DNA from: Thalassovita litoralis
GTDB lineage: Bacteria; Pseudomonadota; Alphaproteobacteria; Rhodobacterales; Rhodobacteraceae
Direction of reading: 5' to 3'
NCBI RefSeq assembly: GCF_900182725.1
Contig: NZ_FXTO01000012.1
Location: 33,020-97,019 of the forward strand
DNA length: 64,000 bases
Shown one piece after another: positions 60,817 through 64,000 of this stretch (within the stretch, counting starts at the first letter, position 1; the number at the start of each line of letters is the position of its first letter). A model generated the notes under the pieces. It saw only the letters and a program-made list of their open reading frames with translations, did not search any database and was not told the origin of the DNA. The position numbers and the translations under genes were made by a program.

Positions 60817-62124
60817 TTATTCGCGGAAGGCTTTTGCAAAATAATCCGCAAGTGGCTTCACAAGGTAATCCAGTGGGGTACGGTCGCGGGTTTTCATGAA
60901 CGCCTCGACCGGCATACCCGGCAGCAGCTTTGATCCTGTGGGCAGGCGGGCCAGTTCGTTTTCGTTCAGGTCGACTTCGACCCTGTAGAAACTTTGCTGG
61001 CTGGCCTGATCGGTAAAGGCATCCGCCGAAACCTGCGCGACCTTGCCGAACAATTCAGGCGTTTGCCGCTGATCAAAAGCGGAAAACCGCAGCGTTGCTT
61101 CCTGACCGACATAGATTTGGTCGATATGCAGTGGGGATACCTGTGCGGCGATAACCAGCGGGCGGTCCTGCGGCACCAGAAACAGAACCGGGTCTGCCGG
61201 TTTGATCACGGACCGGGGGGCAAAAAACTGCATCCCGTAGACGATCCCGGAAACCGGGGCGCGGATGTCCAGCCGGTCCAGTTTCTGCCGGATGGCATGG
61301 CGTTTTTCGGCGGATTCCAGTTCGCGATATTCCAGATCGCGCAGGGTGGTCAGCGCGTCCTCGCGGCGCAGGGTTTCCTTTTTCAGGATTTCCAGATCAA
61401 TTTCGGTAATCCGGCCTTCGGCTTGGGCGCGTTCTGCGGTCAATTGGCCGACTTGCCCGGCCAGTTTCGCTTCTTCCCGTTGCAGGGCCAGAACGCGCGC
61501 CGCCTGTGCCAGACCTTTGTCCAGCAGGGTGCGCTGGCTGTCCAGCTCTTCCTTGATCAGGTCCAATTGCGCGTTGAGCGCAGCCCGTTGGGCATCCACG
61601 CCTTCGATCTGATTTTCGATCTGATCGCGGCGCTTTTTCAGTTGTTCCACTTCCTGCCGGATCGAGTCAGACCGGGCCTGCATCAATTGGGTCTGCCCCT
61701 GCACCAGCGCAGCCACTTTGGGGTTCTGATCAGCGGCTTCTAACAGCATTGGATCATAATTGATCTGGTCGCGGGCATCGCGTTCCGCTTCTAACCGCCC
61801 GCGCCGGGCCATCAATTCGTAAAGCTGCCCTTCGACAATGTTCAATTGCGACAGAAGGTCAGCAGGGTCCAGACGGATCAGCAATTCCCCAGCGGTGACT
61901 GTATCGCCTTCGTAAACCAGAATTTCCTGAATCACGCCGCCATCAGGGTGTTGTACAACTTGTCGGTTCTGATCCACCTCGATCCGCCCCGAGGCGACGA
62001 CAGCGCCGGAAATATTGGTAAAGGCCGCCCAGCCGCCGAAGCCGCCGACCAACAGCACCAAGGCGAACACCCCCACCAGTAATGGGCCACGAACGGAAAT
62101 GCGGGTGTTGACAGGATCGGTCAT
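60817..62124 (-). CDS. Type I secretion periplasmic adaptor (HlyD/PrtE family)
   Basis: A 435-residue membrane fusion protein. One N-terminal membrane helix (about residues 12-34), then [20 protein letters not shown] as lipoyl-like domain, a long coiled coil (about 95-280) and a C-terminal beta barrel with [20 protein letters not shown]. It bridges the ABC transporter encoded just upstream and a TolC-like outer-membrane channel, not encoded here. Start overlaps the ABC gene by 4 bases. Confidence 0.93.
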   Translation of the reverse strand: MTDPVNTRISVRGPLLVGVFALVLLVGGFGGWAAFTNISGAVVASGRIEVDQNRQVVQHPDGGVIQEILVYEGDTVTAGELLIRLDPADLLSQLNIVEGQLYELMARRGRLEAERDARDQINYDPMLLEAADQNPKVAALVQGQTQLMQARSDSIRQEVEQLKKRRDQIENQIEGVDAQRAALNAQLDLIKEELDSQRTLLDKGLAQAARVLALQREEAKLAGQVGQLTAERAQAEGRITEIDLEILKKETLRREDALTTLRDLEYRELESAEKRHAIRQKLDRLDIRAPVSGIVYGMQFFAPRSVIKPADPVLFLVPQDRPLVIAAQVSPLHIDQIYVGQEATLRFSAFDQRQTPELFGKVAQVSADAFTDQASQQSFYRVEVDLNENELARLPTGSKLLPGMPVEAFMKTRDRTPLDYLVKPLADYFAKAFRE

Positions 62125-63854
62125 TGCACACCTCCGGGGTTGCCGTCACGGGCGATTTGCTGGTGGTTCTGCACCATCTTTTTCAGCACCTCTTCTTTGG
62201 GGCCAAAGGCCCGCACTTGCCCGGCTTCAAGCATCAGCAGCATGTCGCATTCCTGAATGGCGGCGGGGCGGTGTGCCATGATCAACACGGTTTTGCCTTC
62301 GTCCTTCATGGCCTTGATGGCGCGGTTCAGGGCCATTGACCCTTCGTTGTCCAGATTGGAGTTCGGTTCGTCCAGCACCAGAATCACCGGGTCGGAATAC
62401 ATGGCACGCGCCAGCCCGATCCGTTGAATTTGCCCGCCTGACAAACGCCCGCCGGATGCCGCAACGCGGGTATCATAGCCATCGGGCATTTTCAGGATCA
62501 TGTCATGCGCATCGGCCCGCTTGGCCGCAGTCACGATTTTTTCGGCATCCGGGTTGGGGGACAGGCGGGCGATATTTTCGGCAATCGTGCCATCGAATAA
62601 CTCTACCCGTTGCGGCAGATAGCCGATCAATTGGCCCAGAATGCCGGGTTCGTATTGATCCAATGCGGCCCCATCCAGCCGAATTTTTCCCCCCGCAGGG
62701 CGCCAGAGGCCGGTGATTGCCCGTGCCAATGTGGATTTTCCTGCGCCCGAAGTCCCGATAACCCCAACAGCCTGACCCGGTTGAACGGTGAAATTGACCA
62801 TCCGCAGTGTTGCTTGGGACTGTCCGGGAGGAACCATCGTTAATTGTTGTACGTCCAGTTTTGCCTTTGGGGCGGGCAGGGCGGTGCGTGGCGGTTCTAC
62901 CGGGACCGTCCCCAGCAATTCGGAAAGATTGGCCCAACCTTTGGCGGCCCGCTGGAACATAGGCCAGTTCCCGATGGCCAGTTCGATTGGGGCCAAGGCC
63001 CGCCCCATCAGGATTGACCCGGCAATCATTGCGCCGGGGCTAAGTTCCCCGGCCAGCACCAGATAGGCCCCCAAGCCCAACATGGCCGATTGCAGAAACA
63101 GCCGGAAGGTTTTGGTCAGCGTGCTGAACAGCCCACCCGCATCCGAGGCCGCGAGCGATTCCTGCAAGGTCCGATCACGGGCAACCTGCCAGCGATGGAA
63201 TGATGCGTCCCGCATCCCCATGGCCTGCACCATTTCGGCCTCGTTAATCATCTGGTTGGCAATTTTTTCAGATTGAACCGTGGCCATATTCGCCTTGGCG
63301 ATGGGCAGGCGTGTCGTGGTTTGGTTCAGGATGGTCATGACGATCAGAACCGCCCCCCCGCCGATCGCCAGATAGCCAAGCCAAGGGTGAAACAGCATGA
63401 TCCCAAACAGGAACAGAGGCGTCCACGGCATATCGAATAGTGACATCAGCGCCGGGGAAATCAGCATACGCTGGATCGATTCCAGATCACGCAACCCGGT
63501 TGCGCTGCTTTCATCCGGTGCAATGGCCGATTTGCGGATCACCGCGTCAAAGACCCGTTTGTCCAGACGGGCCTGAAACCGCGATCCGACACGGGCCATG
63601 ATCCGCGCCCGCGAAAAATCCAGCAGGCCCATCATGCCGTATAAAAACGCGACAATCAGGGTCAGTCCGAACAATGTCTCCAGCGAACGGCTGCCCAAAA
63701 CGCGATCATAGACCTGTAGCATATAGAGCGGGCCAGTCAGCATCAGGATGTTTACCACAAAGCTGAAAATCGCTACCGCCCAGAAAAGCCCCCGGCTTTC
63801 GCGTCGTGCTTTGCGCAGTTCTTCTTTGCCCGCCTCGGTTCTGGGGTTTTTCAT
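62121..63854 (-). CDS. Type I secretion ABC transporter/permease (PrtD family)
   Basis: A 577-residue ABC exporter half. About six membrane helices in residues 25-310, then the nucleotide-binding domain: Walker [20 protein letters not shown], signature [19 protein letters not shown], Walker [14 protein letters not shown]. No N-terminal C39 peptidase domain, so it exports proteins with C-terminal signals (RTX type). The substrate gene is not within the window. An IS end lies about 40 bases upstream of the start, close to its promoter. Confidence 0.93.
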   Translation of the reverse strand: MKNPRTEAGKEELRKARRESRGLFWAVAIFSFVVNILMLTGPLYMLQVYDRVLGSRSLETLFGLTLIVAFLYGMMGLLDFSRARIMARVGSRFQARLDKRVFDAVIRKSAIAPDESSATGLRDLESIQRMLISPALMSLFDMPWTPLFLFGIMLFHPWLGYLAIGGGAVLIVMTILNQTTTRLPIAKANMATVQSEKIANQMINEAEMVQAMGMRDASFHRWQVARDRTLQESLAASDAGGLFSTLTKTFRLFLQSAMLGLGAYLVLAGELSPGAMIAGSILMGRALAPIELAIGNWPMFQRAAKGWANLSELLGTVPVEPPRTALPAPKAKLDVQQLTMVPPGQSQATLRMVNFTVQPGQAVGVIGTSGAGKSTLARAITGLWRPAGGKIRLDGAALDQYEPGILGQLIGYLPQRVELFDGTIAENIARLSPNPDAEKIVTAAKRADAHDMILKMPDGYDTRVAASGGRLSGGQIQRIGLARAMYSDPVILVLDEPNSNLDNEGSMALNRAIKAMKDEGKTVLIMAHRPAAIQECDMLLMLEAGQVRAFGPKEEVLKKMVQNHQQIARDGNPGGVQ

Positions 63855-63911
63855 GCGTTCATTTCCGCCATGTTAATGTTTGCCCTGCCAAAAGCGGTTT
63901 AGGCTCAGGAC

Positions 63912-64000
63912 TCATAACCAAAACATGACTGTTGCGGCGAGAGCGATGGCCGAGAGGAAGACTTCGGGGCAGCGGTCATATCGGGTGGCGACCCGCCGCC
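63912..64000 (-). mobile_element. IS5-like insertion sequence, transposase 3' end
   Basis: On the minus strand the last bases of the window read RRVATRYDRCPEVFLSAIAL followed by AATVMFWL and a stop (63914-63912). This is the C-terminus of IS5-group (IS427-like) transposases widespread in Rhodobacteraceae; the rest lies beyond the right edge. GGTTTAGGCTCAGGACTC just outside the stop (63896-63913) is probably the terminal inverted repeat, which places the IS border near 63895. Confidence 0.8.

Noticed and set aside
1..64000. tRNA, rRNA or CRISPR loci
   Set aside because: No cloverleaf-like or regularly spaced repeat-spacer sequence was recognised by eye on either strand; a tRNAscan or CRISPR search could still reveal a missed one.

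Overview
The window is a GC-rich alphaproteobacterial chromosome segment. Gene content and order (box-type aerobic benzoyl-CoA pathway, taurine:pyruvate aminotransferase with a MocR regulator, YbjN-proC, DUF1523, a CtrA-type site, LuxI-type synthase) point to the Rhodobacteraceae (Roseobacter group). No rRNA, tRNA or CRISPR array was seen.

Layout. 1-2692: 3' end of a LuxI-family acyl-homoserine-lactone synthase, a RecD-like helicase, and a short-chain dehydrogenase broken by one in-frame stop. 2693-9005: a repeat-rich leader, then a phage tail/tail-fibre module that ends in a Mu-like com plus DNA adenine methylase pair and a DUF6900-like gene; no capsid, terminase, transposase or integrase is present, so this is a remnant. 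9006-13453: housekeeping (YbjN, proC, CsaA-like, 2-hydroxyacid dehydrogenase, FabH-like, YqaA). 13454-17081: a two-component cluster (PAS kinase behind a perfect CtrA-type site, single-domain receiver, HPt protein, receiver with a degenerate GGDEF-like domain).

17082-28719: the box cluster for aerobic benzoate degradation through CoA thioesters: TRAP solute-binding protein, benzoate-CoA ligase, alpha/beta hydrolase, DUF309, boxC, boxB, a 54-residue four-cysteine protein, boxA, boxR, and a 3-hydroxyacyl-CoA dehydrogenase homologue lacking the catalytic His. A palindromic TGCA-N6-TGCA type site recurs in front of dctP, bclA, boxC and boxR and is the probable BoxR operator.

28740-36801: a secreted protein facing an operon of uncharacterised genes around an AAA+ ATPase (coiled-coil protein, unknown, ATPase, an AT-rich membrane gene apparently inserted, a large unknown, a 2-TM protein, DUF1523). 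This is the best candidate for an undescribed system. 37274-44860: ackA-pta, a TauR-like MocR regulator, panE-like reductase, ArsR with a 20-bp palindrome and a permease, and tpa; CTGG direct repeats 22 bp apart occur in front of both tpa and the MocR gene.

45072-63854: mostly housekeeping (glycerate 2-kinase, EamA transporter, OmpA, AhpD-like, GNAT, CinA-like, sfsA, map, SulP, USP, rsmD, ferredoxin reductase, peroxiredoxin, MscS, pterin dehydratase, GDPD, RidA) and a type I secretion ABC/HlyD pair. The right edge holds the 3' end of an IS5-like transposase. A mosaic intergenic repeat (GCCTCCGGCGGGAGTATTT...AGAAAGAAG) recurs across the window.
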